This document shows positions 34,229-42,574 of a stretch of DNA of 64,000 bases, in pieces. The notes under the pieces are model-generated. The model did no database searches. It saw only the letters and a program-made list of their open reading frames with translations, and was not told the DNA's origin. The position numbers and the translations under genes are program-made. The stretch spans positions 1,054,001 to 1,118,000 of the forward strand of contig CAWEPI010000004.1 in assembly GCA_963810945.1 (NCBI GenBank). The letters run 5' to 3'. Within the stretch, counting starts at the first letter, position 1. Each line of letters starts with the position of its first letter. The stretch comes from JAOUEA01 sp963810945 (GTDB lineage: Bacteria; Actinomycetota; UBA4738; HRBIN12).

Positions 34229-34873
34229 GTGCGCGTGATCGTTCTCCCCGTGAAGCGACTCGCCGAGGCCAAGACCCGCCTCGAGCCCGTCCTGGACCCC
34301 CTCGAGCGGGGCTCCCTCACGCTGGCCATGCTCGAGGACGTGATGGACGCGACGCTCGCGGTGTCCGGATGGGAGACCTGGGTGATCTCCCCCGACGAGG
34401 TCGTGATCGAGATCGCGTTGCAGCGCGGCGTGCATGCGATCGTGGAGGACAAGCCGCCGCTCGCGAGCGCGGTGCGCCAGGTCGAGGAGGAGGCGGCCGC
34501 GCGAGGCGTGGAGCAGCTGGCGGTGCTCCTCGCGGATACCCCTCTGGTCACGGCTCCCGCCCTCATCCGGGCGCTCCACACGCTCGGTCCGGTGGTGCTC
34601 GCACCATCGGTGGATGAGAGCGGCACCAACCTGCTGGTGCGGAGGCCTCCCACCGCCATCGATGCCCGGTTCGGGGTGGACTCCTACCGACGCCACCTCG
34701 AGGCTGCCGCGGAGGCGCAGATCCCCACCGCCGTCGTGGAGATCCCCGAGATCGCGTTCGACCTCGACCTCCCGAGCGATATCCTCACCGTGCTGGAGGC
34801 CGGCAAGCGCGGACGCACGCTGGACGTCATGGTGGAGATGGATCTCGCGTCGCGCATGCCGACCCGTACGTGA
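34229..34873 (+). CDS. cofC: Phosphoenolpyruvate/2-phospho-L-lactate guanylyltransferase
   Basis: CofC/FbiD activates the three-carbon acid for coenzyme F420 synthesis. It has MRVIVLPVKRLAEAKTRLEP, QLAVLLADTPLVTA, APSVDESGTNLLVRRPP, RFGVDSYRRHLEAA and FDLDLPSDI, all typical. At 214 residues it is normal. F420 capacity supports an actinobacterial host. A TACCCT box 10 nt before the GTG suggests a short or absent leader. Confidence 0.92.
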   Translation: MRVIVLPVKRLAEAKTRLEPVLDPLERGSLTLAMLEDVMDATLAVSGWETWVISPDEVVIEIALQRGVHAIVEDKPPLASAVRQVEEEAAARGVEQLAVLLADTPLVTAPALIRALHTLGPVVLAPSVDESGTNLLVRRPPTAIDARFGVDSYRRHLEAAAEAQIPTAVVEIPEIAFDLDLPSDILTVLEAGKRGRTLDVMVEMDLASRMPTRT

Positions 34874-34882
34874 GGAGCGACC

Positions 34883-35093
34883 GTGGCCCAGGGGACGATC
34901 AAGGACTACGACGAGCAGACGAAGAGCGGGAGCCTCCTGATGGAGGATCGGCGAGAGGTCGCGATCGACGGCGCGCTCGATCGGCGACGTCGCCATCCGC
35001 ACGCTCCGGTTGGGCCAGCGGGTGAAGTTCGATCTGTCGGAGGAGGAAGGGCGCTCGGTCGCGCGCGACCTACGCCTCGTGACGTTCGAGTAG
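34883..35093 (+). CDS. Cold-shock-like small protein (one-base frameshift)
   Basis: The first part reads AQGTIKDYDEQTKSGSLLME, which resembles the start of a cold-shock OB fold. After VAIDGA the homology continues in the next frame as SIGDVAIRTLRLGQRVKFDL and ends RDLRLVTFE. One extra base near 34975 (GCGCTCGATC) explains the break. The restored length is 69 residues. It starts 9 nt after cofC, with GAGGAGC upstream. RNA binding is likely; the family is divergent from CspA. Confidence 0.75.
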
Positions 35094-35104
35094 CCGAGGT
35101 GGCC

Positions 35105-35392
35105 CTATCCGCGCAACCCCAGGACCTCTTCGCGGAACTCCTTGCCCGGGGTGAACGCCGGCAGGTCGCGCGCCGGAACCACGATGGGCACATCGGGCTT
35201 GCGAGGGTTCCTCGCGATGCGGGCGTTGCGGTGCTTGCGCTCGAACGTGCCGAAGTCGGCGAGCGTGACCCGCTCGCCGCCCACCACCGACCCGCGGATC
35301 TCGTCGATCGCCGCGTCCACGACCCGGGCGACGTCGGCCTTGCTCAGTCCGGTCCGCTTCGCCACTTCGGCTACCAGGCCGCCCTTGTTCAT
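35105..35392 (-). CDS. hup: HU-family DNA-binding protein
   Basis: Nucleoid protein of 95 residues: MNKGGLVAEVAKRTGLSKAD, VTLADFGTFERKHRNARIAR (the family signature region) and NPRKPDVPIVVPARDLPAF. It has no Lys-rich C-terminal extension; the Lys/Ala-rich peptide at 5273 resembles such a tail. GGGGGGAG lies before the ATG, with a possible TACGGT -10 box further upstream. Confidence 0.94.
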   Translation of the reverse strand: MNKGGLVAEVAKRTGLSKADVARVVDAAIDEIRGSVVGGERVTLADFGTFERKHRNARIARNPRKPDVPIVVPARDLPAFTPGKEFREEVLGLRG

Positions 35393-35544
35393 GGCGTCTC
35401 CCCCCAGCTCGGTGTCGGACGTGCTTTCCAGCCCACCGTATCCAGAGGGTTCGCGAAGGTCAACCGGGGCCCGATATGAAGACCCGACTCGCCGGGAACG
35501 AACCCGGAGGACATGGGACGCCTGTTACCATCGACCACGCCTAT

Positions 35545-35618
35545 TGGCCCGTGGTGTAACGGTAGCACGACTGACTCTGGATCAGTTAGTCTTGGTTCGA
35601 ATCCAGGCGGGCCAGCCA
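35545..35618 (+). tRNA. tRNA-Gln (CTG)
   Basis: Acceptor TGGCCCG (35545-35551) pairs with CGGGCCA (35608-35614). The anticodon stem ACTGA/TCAGT encloses the loop CTCTGGA, with anticodon CTG. The T arm is CTTGG-TTCGAAT-CCAGG. The discriminator is G and CCA is encoded. All arms fold. Confidence 0.95.
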
Positions 35619-35658
35619 GCAGTTCCCACCGATCTCGCACGTCTGGCATCCTCGTCGG

Positions 35659-36408
35659 ATGACGTCGCGCCGTCCCCTCTCGCCCGGACCGCTGGCCTTG
35701 GTGGGCGGCGACGAGCTCGCTCCCGGTAACGAACCGCAGGATCGGATCCTCATGGACGCTGCGGGCGAAGGCGCGGGGTACATCCTGGCCACCGCGGCCG
35801 CGCGGCACGCGCCCGAGCGCGCGGTCGCCAACGCTCGACGGTGGTTCGCGGGACTCGGGCAGACGGTCGCCGGGTTGCCGGCCACGACCCGGCGCGAGGT
35901 CGCGTCGCGCGAAGGCGCGGAGGCCGCGCGCGCCGGGCGGTTCTTCTACCTGGTGGGAGGCGATCCCGGCATCGTGCCGGACATCCTCGGCGGCAGCCCC
36001 CTTTGGAACGCGGTCGTCGCCGCCTGGGAGGAGGGGGCCGCGCTCGCCGGATCCTCGGCCGGCGCGATGGCCCTGGGCGCGTGGACCCTGATCCGCGATC
36101 GGCATCCCGGGGACGCCCGGCGGCGCTTCAAGCCGGCGCTCGGTCTGGTGCCGAGCGTCGCCGTGATCCCGCATTTCGACACCTTCGGGCATCGGTGGGT
36201 GGAAGGCGCGCTCGCGTCGGCCCCGGAGCCCGACGCCGTCCTCATCGGGATCGACGAACGGACGGCCGCGTTGGCGCGTGAGGGGCGCTGGGAGGTGCTC
36301 GGCCCCGGCAGCGTCACGGTGTTCCAGCAAGGTCAGCTGCGTCGGTTCCCCAGCGGATCGATGATCGAGGGGCTGCCCGCGCCGGTCGTTCCGGCCTGGG
36401 GCGCGTAG
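35659..36408 (+). CDS. S51/cyanophycinase-like serine peptidase
   Basis: A 249-residue class-I glutamine-amidotransferase-fold hydrolase. Marks are an N-terminal GPLALVGGDEL, a central FFYLVGGDPGIVPDILGGS, the nucleophile elbow ALAGSSAGAMALG with the catalytic Ser, and VAVIPHFDTFGHRW. These fit peptidase family S51 (PepE/cyanophycinase). No signal peptide was seen, so it is cytoplasmic. It begins about 40 nt after tRNA-Gln. The substrate may be acidic dipeptides; cyanophycin is not indicated by any neighbour. Confidence 0.82.
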   Translation: MTSRRPLSPGPLALVGGDELAPGNEPQDRILMDAAGEGAGYILATAAARHAPERAVANARRWFAGLGQTVAGLPATTRREVASREGAEAARAGRFFYLVGGDPGIVPDILGGSPLWNAVVAAWEEGAALAGSSAGAMALGAWTLIRDRHPGDARRRFKPALGLVPSVAVIPHFDTFGHRWVEGALASAPEPDAVLIGIDERTAALAREGRWEVLGPGSVTVFQQGQLRRFPSGSMIEGLPAPVVPAWGA

Positions 36409-38013
36409 TCAGGACTTCGAGGGCCAGGGGTTCAGCACCAACGGCGGGATCGGATCCTGTGAGAAGTCGAAGTCCTTCGCGAGGTCGCCGAGGATCGGCA
36501 CGTCCTCCCGCACCGTCGGTCGCGAGTCTGGCCAGCCGTCGGTCTTCGGGTCGATGCGGTCGCTCTCCAGGAAGCGGTCCTCCACGAGCTTCAGGTACGC
36601 GTCGAACGTCAGCAGCTGATGCGAGACGCCCCGCCTCACGAACGGGCCGATCATGATGTCGGGCACGCGGAGGCCCCAGCCGTTCTCGTCCACCACCGGG
36701 GGCTTCACGTGGTCGTAGAAGCCCCCCCAGTCGTCCCACGTGATGAAGATCGCCGTGTGCAGCCATTGATCGGGCGGGCCGGTCATCACGGCGTTCACGA
36801 CCTTGGTGACCCAGGCCTGACCCGCGGCGATGCTGTCGGGCGGGTGCTCACCCACGCCGATCGTCGGCATGACCCAGCTCACGGCTGGCAGGTTCCCGTC
36901 CTGCGCCGCCTCGAAGAACTCCGTGTTGGGACGGATGTTGTCCAGCTGGCCGGTGGTGGCCACGCTCGTGAACCCCGGGAGCGGGTTCTGCACGTCGGCG
37001 GTCACGGTCTTGCCTCCCGCATCCCCGCAGGGCGCCGCCTCGCAGGTCCCGGGCCCCACGAAGTAGGCCCACTGGATGCCGTGCTTGTAGAGGAGCCAGG
37101 TGACGTCACCCCATACGTACGGACGCGGCGTCCCGTCCGAGGGGCTCCACTGCGTCCCGGGCGGGCTCCCGTACTGGTTCCCGGGGACCTTCAGGTCGGA
37201 GGAGCAGCTCATCGCGTCGTTGGGGTCGGAGCAGCTCGCCGACCACGCGGACACCAGGAACAGGTGCGAGGGGAGCGTCCAGGAGTCGGTGGGGGCGAAC
37301 ATATGGTCGTGCAGCCCGTACGTCTTGGCGTAGGCCCAGTAGTTCGGGATCTCCGCCCCGGTGTGGTACCCCATGACGTCCGGCTGGCCCTGCGGTCCGT
37401 TCGACGCCTGCGGGCACGGAGCCTCGGTCGGGTGTTTGGTGCACCAGTCGCCGGCGCGGCGGAAGGCCTCCACGAACCCGTCCATCTTGCCGCCGTCGAC
37501 GTCGGTCATCGACGCTCCCTCCGTGTGGGGACCGCCACCGTCCGTGAAGTTGGTGTCGTGGTACGGACGATGGCAGCCGCCGAGCGGATCCGGGGCGCAG
37601 GTGGTGGGGACCCCGTTCTTCATGGGGATGCCGTCCGCACCCGGGAACGTCCCGAAGTAGTGGTCGAACGACCGGTTCTCCTGGACGATGAAGACGAAGT
37701 GATCGATGTTGTCGATGCCGTCCGCGGGGACGATCGGCCGCGACGGATCCGGAAGAGGCGCCGCGGCCGGCGGGTCCTTCAAGGGCTGGAGATCGACCCC
37801 TTTCGGGGCCATGGCCACGTCGATCGGATACAGATCGGGGACCGTGAACGGGCGGGCGGTGAGGGGCTCCGGGCTCGCGCCGGTCGCGGCCGGCTCCGAC
37901 GTCGGCGCTGGGGTCGTCGTCGACCCGGCGTCGCCGGAGCCCGTGCAGGCCGCGGCGATCAGGGCCGCGGCAGCCAGGAGCGAGGGCAGGACGAACCGGG
38001 GTCGGGCACGCAT
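36409..38013 (-). CDS. Secreted phospholipase C/acid phosphatase-family phosphoesterase 1 (lipoprotein)
   Basis: Alkaline-phosphatase-superfamily phosphoesterase (PF04185 type). The N-terminus ends in the lipobox LIAAACTGS, then a Thr/Pro linker. Catalytic-domain marks are HFVFIVQENRSFDHYFGTFP, DVMGYHTGAEIPNYWAYA, DSWTLPSHLFLVSAWSASC and ITWDDWGGFYDHVKPP. Length is 534 residues. It is the third of three tandem paralogues in transcription order. A TAGCAT box 8 nt before the ATG at 38013 fixes the start. A role in phosphate scavenging or lipid attack is inferred from the family. Confidence 0.9.
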   Translation of the reverse strand: MRARPRFVLPSLLAAAALIAAACTGSGDAGSTTTPAPTSEPAATGASPEPLTARPFTVPDLYPIDVAMAPKGVDLQPLKDPPAAAPLPDPSRPIVPADGIDNIDHFVFIVQENRSFDHYFGTFPGADGIPMKNGVPTTCAPDPLGGCHRPYHDTNFTDGGGPHTEGASMTDVDGGKMDGFVEAFRRAGDWCTKHPTEAPCPQASNGPQGQPDVMGYHTGAEIPNYWAYAKTYGLHDHMFAPTDSWTLPSHLFLVSAWSASCSDPNDAMSCSSDLKVPGNQYGSPPGTQWSPSDGTPRPYVWGDVTWLLYKHGIQWAYFVGPGTCEAAPCGDAGGKTVTADVQNPLPGFTSVATTGQLDNIRPNTEFFEAAQDGNLPAVSWVMPTIGVGEHPPDSIAAGQAWVTKVVNAVMTGPPDQWLHTAIFITWDDWGGFYDHVKPPVVDENGWGLRVPDIMIGPFVRRGVSHQLLTFDAYLKLVEDRFLESDRIDPKTDGWPDSRPTVREDVPILGDLAKDFDFSQDPIPPLVLNPWPSKS

Positions 38014-38021
38014 GGGTGCCA

Positions 38022-38027
38022 ATGCTA
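38022..38027 (-). promoter_or_regulatory. -10 box of phosphoesterase 1
   Basis: TAGCAT on the minus strand, 8 nt before the ATG; a leaderless-type promoter. Confidence 0.45.
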
Positions 38028-38044
38028 CCGTCCGCCACCCGGGA

Positions 38045-39484
38045 TCACGGGGTCGGGTCCAGCACGAGCGCCGGGATCGGCGTGCGGGACCAGTCGAACT
38101 CCTTGCCCAGGTTCCCGAGCCCCTTCGCTTCCTCGCGCACGGTGGGTCGCGCGTCGGGCCACCCGTCGGTCCTGGGGTCGAGGCGCTCGCCACCCAGGAA
38201 CCGATCCTCGATCAGCTTGAGGTAGGCATCGAAGGAGAGCGTCTGGTGATCGACGCCGCCGCGCGCGAAGGGGCTGATGAGGATGCCCGGCACGCGGATC
38301 CCGTAGCCGTTGCCGTCGATCCGGATGGGCTTCACGTGGTCGTAGAAGCCCCCCCAGTCGTCCCAGGTCAGGAAGATCGCCGTGTGGAGCCACTGGTCGG
38401 TGGGCCCCCGCATCACCGCGTTCACCACGTGCGTGACCCAGGCCTGTCCGTTGCCGATCGAGTCGGGCGGATGCTCCCCCTTGTCGGTGGTGGGCACGAC
38501 CCACGACACAGCGGGCAGCGTGCCGCCGGCGGCGGCGCGGAAGAACGCGCTGTTGGGGGTGACGTTGTGCAGCTGGTGGTCGACGGCCACGGTTCGGAAC
38601 CCGGGCAGCGGGTTCTGCACGTCGGCCGTGACCGCTCCACCCGTGCGCCCGCAAGGCGGCACGACGCAGGTCCCGGCCCCCACGTAGTACGCCCAGCTCA
38701 CGCCGTGCGCGTTGAGCAACCAGGTGATGTCCGCCCACGCGTAGGGCCGCGGCAGCCCGTCGGCCGGAGACCAGACCTTGCCGTGCTCCGCGACGTTGTG
38801 CCCGGGAGCCACGAGGTCGGAGCGGCAGCTCCGCCCGTCCCGTGGGTCCTTGCAGGTCGCCGACCATGCCGACACCAGGTAGAGGTGCGAGGGCAACGTC
38901 CAGGAGTCGGCCGGAGCGAACATCCTGTCCTGCAAGAGATAGCGATGCGCGTACGCCCAATAGTTGGGGATCTCGGCAGCGGTGTGGAACCCCATCACGT
39001 CCGGCGTGCCGTTCGGGCCGGGCCTGGCCTCCCGGCAGGGGCCGTATCCGGGATGCTTCGTGCAGCTGTTGCCCATCGCGCGCAACGAGCGGACGTAGCC
39101 ATCCATGCGCCCGTGGTCCACCGACACGATCGAGCCGGTGAGCCCGTGCGGGCCTCCCGCGTCGAACAGGTTGCGGTCGTGGTAGGGGCGCCGGCATGCG
39201 GCGGAGGCGGGGTCCGGCAGGCAGGGCTTGAACCCGCCACCCGGCGATCGCGGGATCCCGTTGGCGCCCGGGAACGTCCCGAAGTAGTGATCGAACGATC
39301 GGTTCTCCTGCACGATGAAGATCACGTGATCGATGTTCCCGATCCCCGCGGCCGGATCGATCCCCGGCGTGCCGGCGTGTGCGGCGGTCTGGATCGGTGA
39401 CGCGAGCGCCCCCGCCAACAGACCGGACGCCACCGCGGCGACGAGGACGAAGGAGACGGAGCGAGAGCGGGAGGAGGAGGTCAC
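38045..39484 (-). CDS. Secreted phosphoesterase 2
   Basis: Paralogue of its neighbours, 479 residues, with a cleavable signal peptide (VLVAAVASGLLAGALASP...HAG) rather than a lipobox. It has HVIFIVQENRSFDHYFGTFP, DVMGFHTAAEIPNYWAYAHR, PADSWTLPSHLYLVSAWSA and LTWDDWGGFYDHVKPI. A C-terminal 214-bp tract (38174-38387) is almost identical to that of phosphoesterase 3. The GTG at 39484 follows a TACCAT box by 8 nt. Confidence 0.9.
   Translation of the reverse strand: MTSSSRSRSVSFVLVAAVASGLLAGALASPIQTAAHAGTPGIDPAAGIGNIDHVIFIVQENRSFDHYFGTFPGANGIPRSPGGGFKPCLPDPASAACRRPYHDRNLFDAGGPHGLTGSIVSVDHGRMDGYVRSLRAMGNSCTKHPGYGPCREARPGPNGTPDVMGFHTAAEIPNYWAYAHRYLLQDRMFAPADSWTLPSHLYLVSAWSATCKDPRDGRSCRSDLVAPGHNVAEHGKVWSPADGLPRPYAWADITWLLNAHGVSWAYYVGAGTCVVPPCGRTGGAVTADVQNPLPGFRTVAVDHQLHNVTPNSAFFRAAAGGTLPAVSWVVPTTDKGEHPPDSIGNGQAWVTHVVNAVMRGPTDQWLHTAIFLTWDDWGGFYDHVKPIRIDGNGYGIRVPGILISPFARGGVDHQTLSFDAYLKLIEDRFLGGERLDPRTDGWPDARPTVREEAKGLGNLGKEFDWSRTPIPALVLDPTP
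38174..38387 (-). repeat. Near-identical tract shared with 39720-39933
   Basis: The two tracts inside phosphoesterases 2 and 3 are 214 bp long and differ at only two positions seen by eye (near 38191 and 38249). The flanks diverge quickly. This points to recent duplication or gene conversion. Confidence 0.8.
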
Positions 39485-39492
39485 GGCCGGGG

Positions 39493-39498
39493 ATGGTA
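39493..39498 (-). promoter_or_regulatory. -10 box of phosphoesterase 2
   Basis: TACCAT on the minus strand, 8 nt before the GTG start. Confidence 0.45.
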
Positions 39499-39545
39499 GC
39501 GGGCGGGCGGCTAGGTCTCCAGCACCCCTCGATCCCGGTCGGGTG

Positions 39546-41003
39546 CTAGTTGCCGCCGGGGTCGGCAGGGAGCGGGCCCAGCGGGGTCGTGTCCAGGATC
39601 AGCGGGGGGATCGGCGTGCGGGACCAGTCGAACTCCTTGCCGAGGTCGCCGAGCCGCACCGCGGCCTCCCGCACCTTCGGGCGCGCGTCGAAGATCCCGT
39701 AGTTGTCCATCAGCGTCTTGGGGTCGAGGCGCTCGCCGCCCAGGAACCGATCCTCGATCAGCTTGAGGTAGGCATCGAAGGAGAGCGTCTGGTGATCCAC
39801 GCCGCCGCGCGCGAAGGGGCTGATGAGGATGCCCGGCACGCGGATCCCGTAGCCGTTGCCGTCGATCCGGATGGGCTTCACGTGGTCGTAGAAGCCCCCC
39901 CAGTCGTCCCAGGTCAGGAAGATCGCCGTGTGGTTGCGGAAGTCGGCCGGGGCACGCATGACGGCGTTCACCACCCTCGTCACCCATGCCGCACCGGTCG
40001 CGATGTTGTCAGGAGGGTGCTCGCTATGGCCCCGCACCGGCATCACCCACGAGACCGAGGGGAGGGAGTCCGTCTTGATGCCGGTGAAGAACTGCTCGTG
40101 CGGCTGGATGTTCCCAACCTGGTGCGTGGCGTAGAGATCCTGGAACCCGGGGAGCGGGTTCTGGAACCAGACGGTCGTCTCGTCGTCCCAGGCGGGGCAG
40201 GGCGGCACGATGCACGTGTGGGCGCCGACGTAGTACGCCCACGAGACGCCGTGCTCGTAGAGGAGCCGCGTGATGTCGGTCCACTGGTAGGGATACGGCG
40301 GTCCGTGGGCCGGGCGCCATCCCTTCCCGGGGTTCGAGAGGTCGGACGTGCACGACCGCGGCGTGTGCGTGGGACACGTCGCGGACCAGGCGGAGACGAG
40401 GTAGAGGTGGGACGGGAGCGTGTACGAGTCGGCGGGCGCGAACATCCGGTCCTGGAGCAGGTACCGCCGCGCGTACGCCCAGTAGTTGGGGAGCTCCCGA
40501 GCGGTGTGGAACCCCATCACGTCGGGCGTCCCGTTCGGCCCGGGCTTGACGAATCGGCACACGGATCCGCCGTGGTGGTCGTGGGTGCAAGGCGCCCCGA
40601 ACCGACGGAACGTCGAGACGAACCCGTTCATCTTCCCGCCGTTCACATCGAGGCGGGAGGCGCTCTGGTCGTGCTTCCCGCCCTGGTCGTACTGGTTGAG
40701 ATCGTGGTAGGGGCGCCGGCAGGTGTGGAAGGCGGGATCGGGGATGCAGGTCTTGAAGTGACCGGCCGGCCCCCGCGGCAAGCCGTTGGCACCCGGGAAG
40801 GTCCCGAAGTAGTGGTCGAAGGATCGGTTCTCCTGCACCACGATGATGATGTGGTCGATGTTGCCGATCCCCGCGGCAGGATCGATCCCGGGGGTGGCGT
40901 TCGGCGCACCGCTCGCAGCCGGAGGCGGAGGGGCGCCGAGCAGCGCGATCGCCACCACCGTCGAGCATGCGAGCACGGCCGCGGTGCGCAGGATCCTCTT
41001 CAC
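39546..41003 (-). CDS. Secreted phosphoesterase 3
   Basis: A 485-residue paralogue with a Sec signal peptide (KRILRTAAVLACSTVVAIAL...). It has HIIIVVQENRSFDHYFGTFP, DVMGFHTARELPNYWAYARR, PADSYTLPSHLYLVSAWSA and LTWDDWGGFYDHVKPI. The GTG at 41003 is chosen because TAGCAT lies 7 nt upstream, matching its paralogues; an ATG at 41039 is in frame but would contain that box. Extra His residues in CTHDHHGGSVC distinguish it from the other two. Confidence 0.9.
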   Translation of the reverse strand: MKRILRTAAVLACSTVVAIALLGAPPPPAASGAPNATPGIDPAAGIGNIDHIIIVVQENRSFDHYFGTFPGANGLPRGPAGHFKTCIPDPAFHTCRRPYHDLNQYDQGGKHDQSASRLDVNGGKMNGFVSTFRRFGAPCTHDHHGGSVCRFVKPGPNGTPDVMGFHTARELPNYWAYARRYLLQDRMFAPADSYTLPSHLYLVSAWSATCPTHTPRSCTSDLSNPGKGWRPAHGPPYPYQWTDITRLLYEHGVSWAYYVGAHTCIVPPCPAWDDETTVWFQNPLPGFQDLYATHQVGNIQPHEQFFTGIKTDSLPSVSWVMPVRGHSEHPPDNIATGAAWVTRVVNAVMRAPADFRNHTAIFLTWDDWGGFYDHVKPIRIDGNGYGIRVPGILISPFARGGVDHQTLSFDAYLKLIEDRFLGGERLDPKTLMDNYGIFDARPKVREAAVRLGDLGKEFDWSRTPIPPLILDTTPLGPLPADPGGN

Positions 41004-41010
41004 CGCGCGG

Positions 41011-41016
41011 ATGCTA
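41011..41016 (-). promoter_or_regulatory. -10 box of phosphoesterase 3
   Basis: TAGCAT on the minus strand, 7 nt before the GTG at 41003. Each of the three paralogues thus has its own promoter. Confidence 0.45.
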
Positions 41017-41112
41017 ATCGGCAATGACTCCGAACGCATCTCTTTCGTGCCGCTTTCTCCTACGATGACGCCCGACGGCCGCCGTCGCGGCCCCGAAGGA
41101 GGCGAAGCCCGC

Positions 41113-42573
41113 GTGAGCGCCAACGGATCTCCGACCCCGATCCCGGTGACCCTGATCCCCGGTGACGGCATCGGGCCCGAATGCGTGGACGCCGCCCGCG
41201 CGATCGTGGAGGCGACCGACGCGCCGATCGCCTGGGAGGAGGCCGAAGCCGGCGCGGAGGTCTTCAAGAAGGGCGTCGCCTCGGGCGTGCCGAGCGAGAC
41301 GATGGACTCGATCGCGCGAACCCGCGTCGCGCTGAAGGGACCGCTCGAGACCCCGGTCGGCTTCGGGGAGAAGAGCGCGAACGTCACGCTCCGCAAGCTC
41401 TACGAGACCTACGCGAACATCCGACCGGTGCGCGAGATGCCGGGCGTGAAGACCCCGTACTCGGGCCGTGGGGTGGATCTCGTGATGGTCCGCGAGAACG
41501 TGGAGGATCTGTACGCCGGCATCGAGTACATGCAGACACCCGGCGTGGCCCAGGCCCTCAAGCTGATCAGCGTGAAGGGCTGCGAGAAGATCGCCCGCTT
41601 CGCGTTCGCGTACGCGCGCAGCGAGGGGCGTACGAGCGTCGCCTGCGCGACCAAGGCGAACATCATGAAGTTCAGCGAGGGAACGTTGAAGCGCGTCTTC
41701 GAGCAGGTCGCCCCCGACTACCCCGAGATCGAGTCCTGGCACGTGATCGTCGACAACTGCGCGCACCAGCTCGTGAAGCGCCCCGAGCAGTTCGAGGTGA
41801 TCGTCACCACCAACATGAACGGCGACATCCTGAGCGACCTCTCCAGCGCGCTGATCGGCGGGCTCGGCTACGCGCCGAGCGCCAACATCGGGAACGAGGT
41901 GGCGATCTTCGAGGCCGTGCACGGCTCGGCGCCCAAGTACGCGGGTAAGAACGTGATCAACCCGACCGCGGTGATCCTCTCGTCGGTGATGATGCTGCGG
42001 TACCTCGGACTGTTCGAGGAGGCCGCCTCGATCGAGCATGCGATCTTCGTCACGCTCGAGTCCGGTGTCCTCACGGGCGACGTCCTCGGCTACGACCGGG
42101 GCACGCCCACCACCGAGTACACCGAAGCGATCATCGGCAACCTGGGGAGGCGCACCGAGAACTGGACGATCCGCGAACCGCAACCGCTGCAGCTGCCGGA
42201 GCTCTCCTCCGACCCCGACTACGTGAAGGTCTCCTCGCGCGCGGTGGTGGGCCTCGACGTCTTCGTGGAGTCGCCGATGGACGCGGCGGCGCTGGGCGCC
42301 TCGCTGATGGAGCTCACGCAGGACACGCGCCTGTCGCTCAGGATGATCTCCTCGCGGGGGACGAAGGTATACCCGCCCACTGGCGCCATCACCGACACCG
42401 TCGATCATTGGCGGTGCCGGTTCATCGTGAAGGAGAACCCAGGCGATCTGCCCGATGAGGACGTGAACCAGCTCCTGGCGCGCATCAGTCGCCGGCATCG
42501 ATGGATGCACATCGAGAAGCTCCTCGAGTTCGACGGGGAACTCGGCTTCACGAGGGACCAGGGCGAGAACTGA
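41113..42573 (+). CDS. icd: Isocitrate dehydrogenase (NADP), long form
   Basis: TCA-cycle enzyme of 486 residues. The dehydrogenase core has VTLIPGDGIGPECVDAARAI, ALKGPLETPVGFGEKSANV, LYETYANIRPVREMPGV, VRENVEDLYAGIEYM, TTNMNGDILSDLSSALIGGL and EAVHGSAPKYAGKNVINPTA. About 150 extra C-terminal residues are typical of the Thermus/Rickettsia-type IDH. GAAGGAGG precedes the GTG at 41113; a TACGAT box lies near 41060. A GNAT gene follows after 1 nt. Confidence 0.92.
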   Translation: MSANGSPTPIPVTLIPGDGIGPECVDAARAIVEATDAPIAWEEAEAGAEVFKKGVASGVPSETMDSIARTRVALKGPLETPVGFGEKSANVTLRKLYETYANIRPVREMPGVKTPYSGRGVDLVMVRENVEDLYAGIEYMQTPGVAQALKLISVKGCEKIARFAFAYARSEGRTSVACATKANIMKFSEGTLKRVFEQVAPDYPEIESWHVIVDNCAHQLVKRPEQFEVIVTTNMNGDILSDLSSALIGGLGYAPSANIGNEVAIFEAVHGSAPKYAGKNVINPTAVILSSVMMLRYLGLFEEAASIEHAIFVTLESGVLTGDVLGYDRGTPTTEYTEAIIGNLGRRTENWTIREPQPLQLPELSSDPDYVKVSSRAVVGLDVFVESPMDAAALGASLMELTQDTRLSLRMISSRGTKVYPPTGAITDTVDHWRCRFIVKENPGDLPDEDVNQLLARISRRHRWMHIEKLLEFDGELGFTRDQGEN

Positions 42574-42574
42574 C

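Noticed and set aside
41004..41039. ATG at 41039 as the start of phosphoesterase 3
   Set aside because: It would put the TAGCAT box inside the coding region; the GTG at 41003 matches the spacing seen for both paralogues and leaves a cleaner signal peptide.
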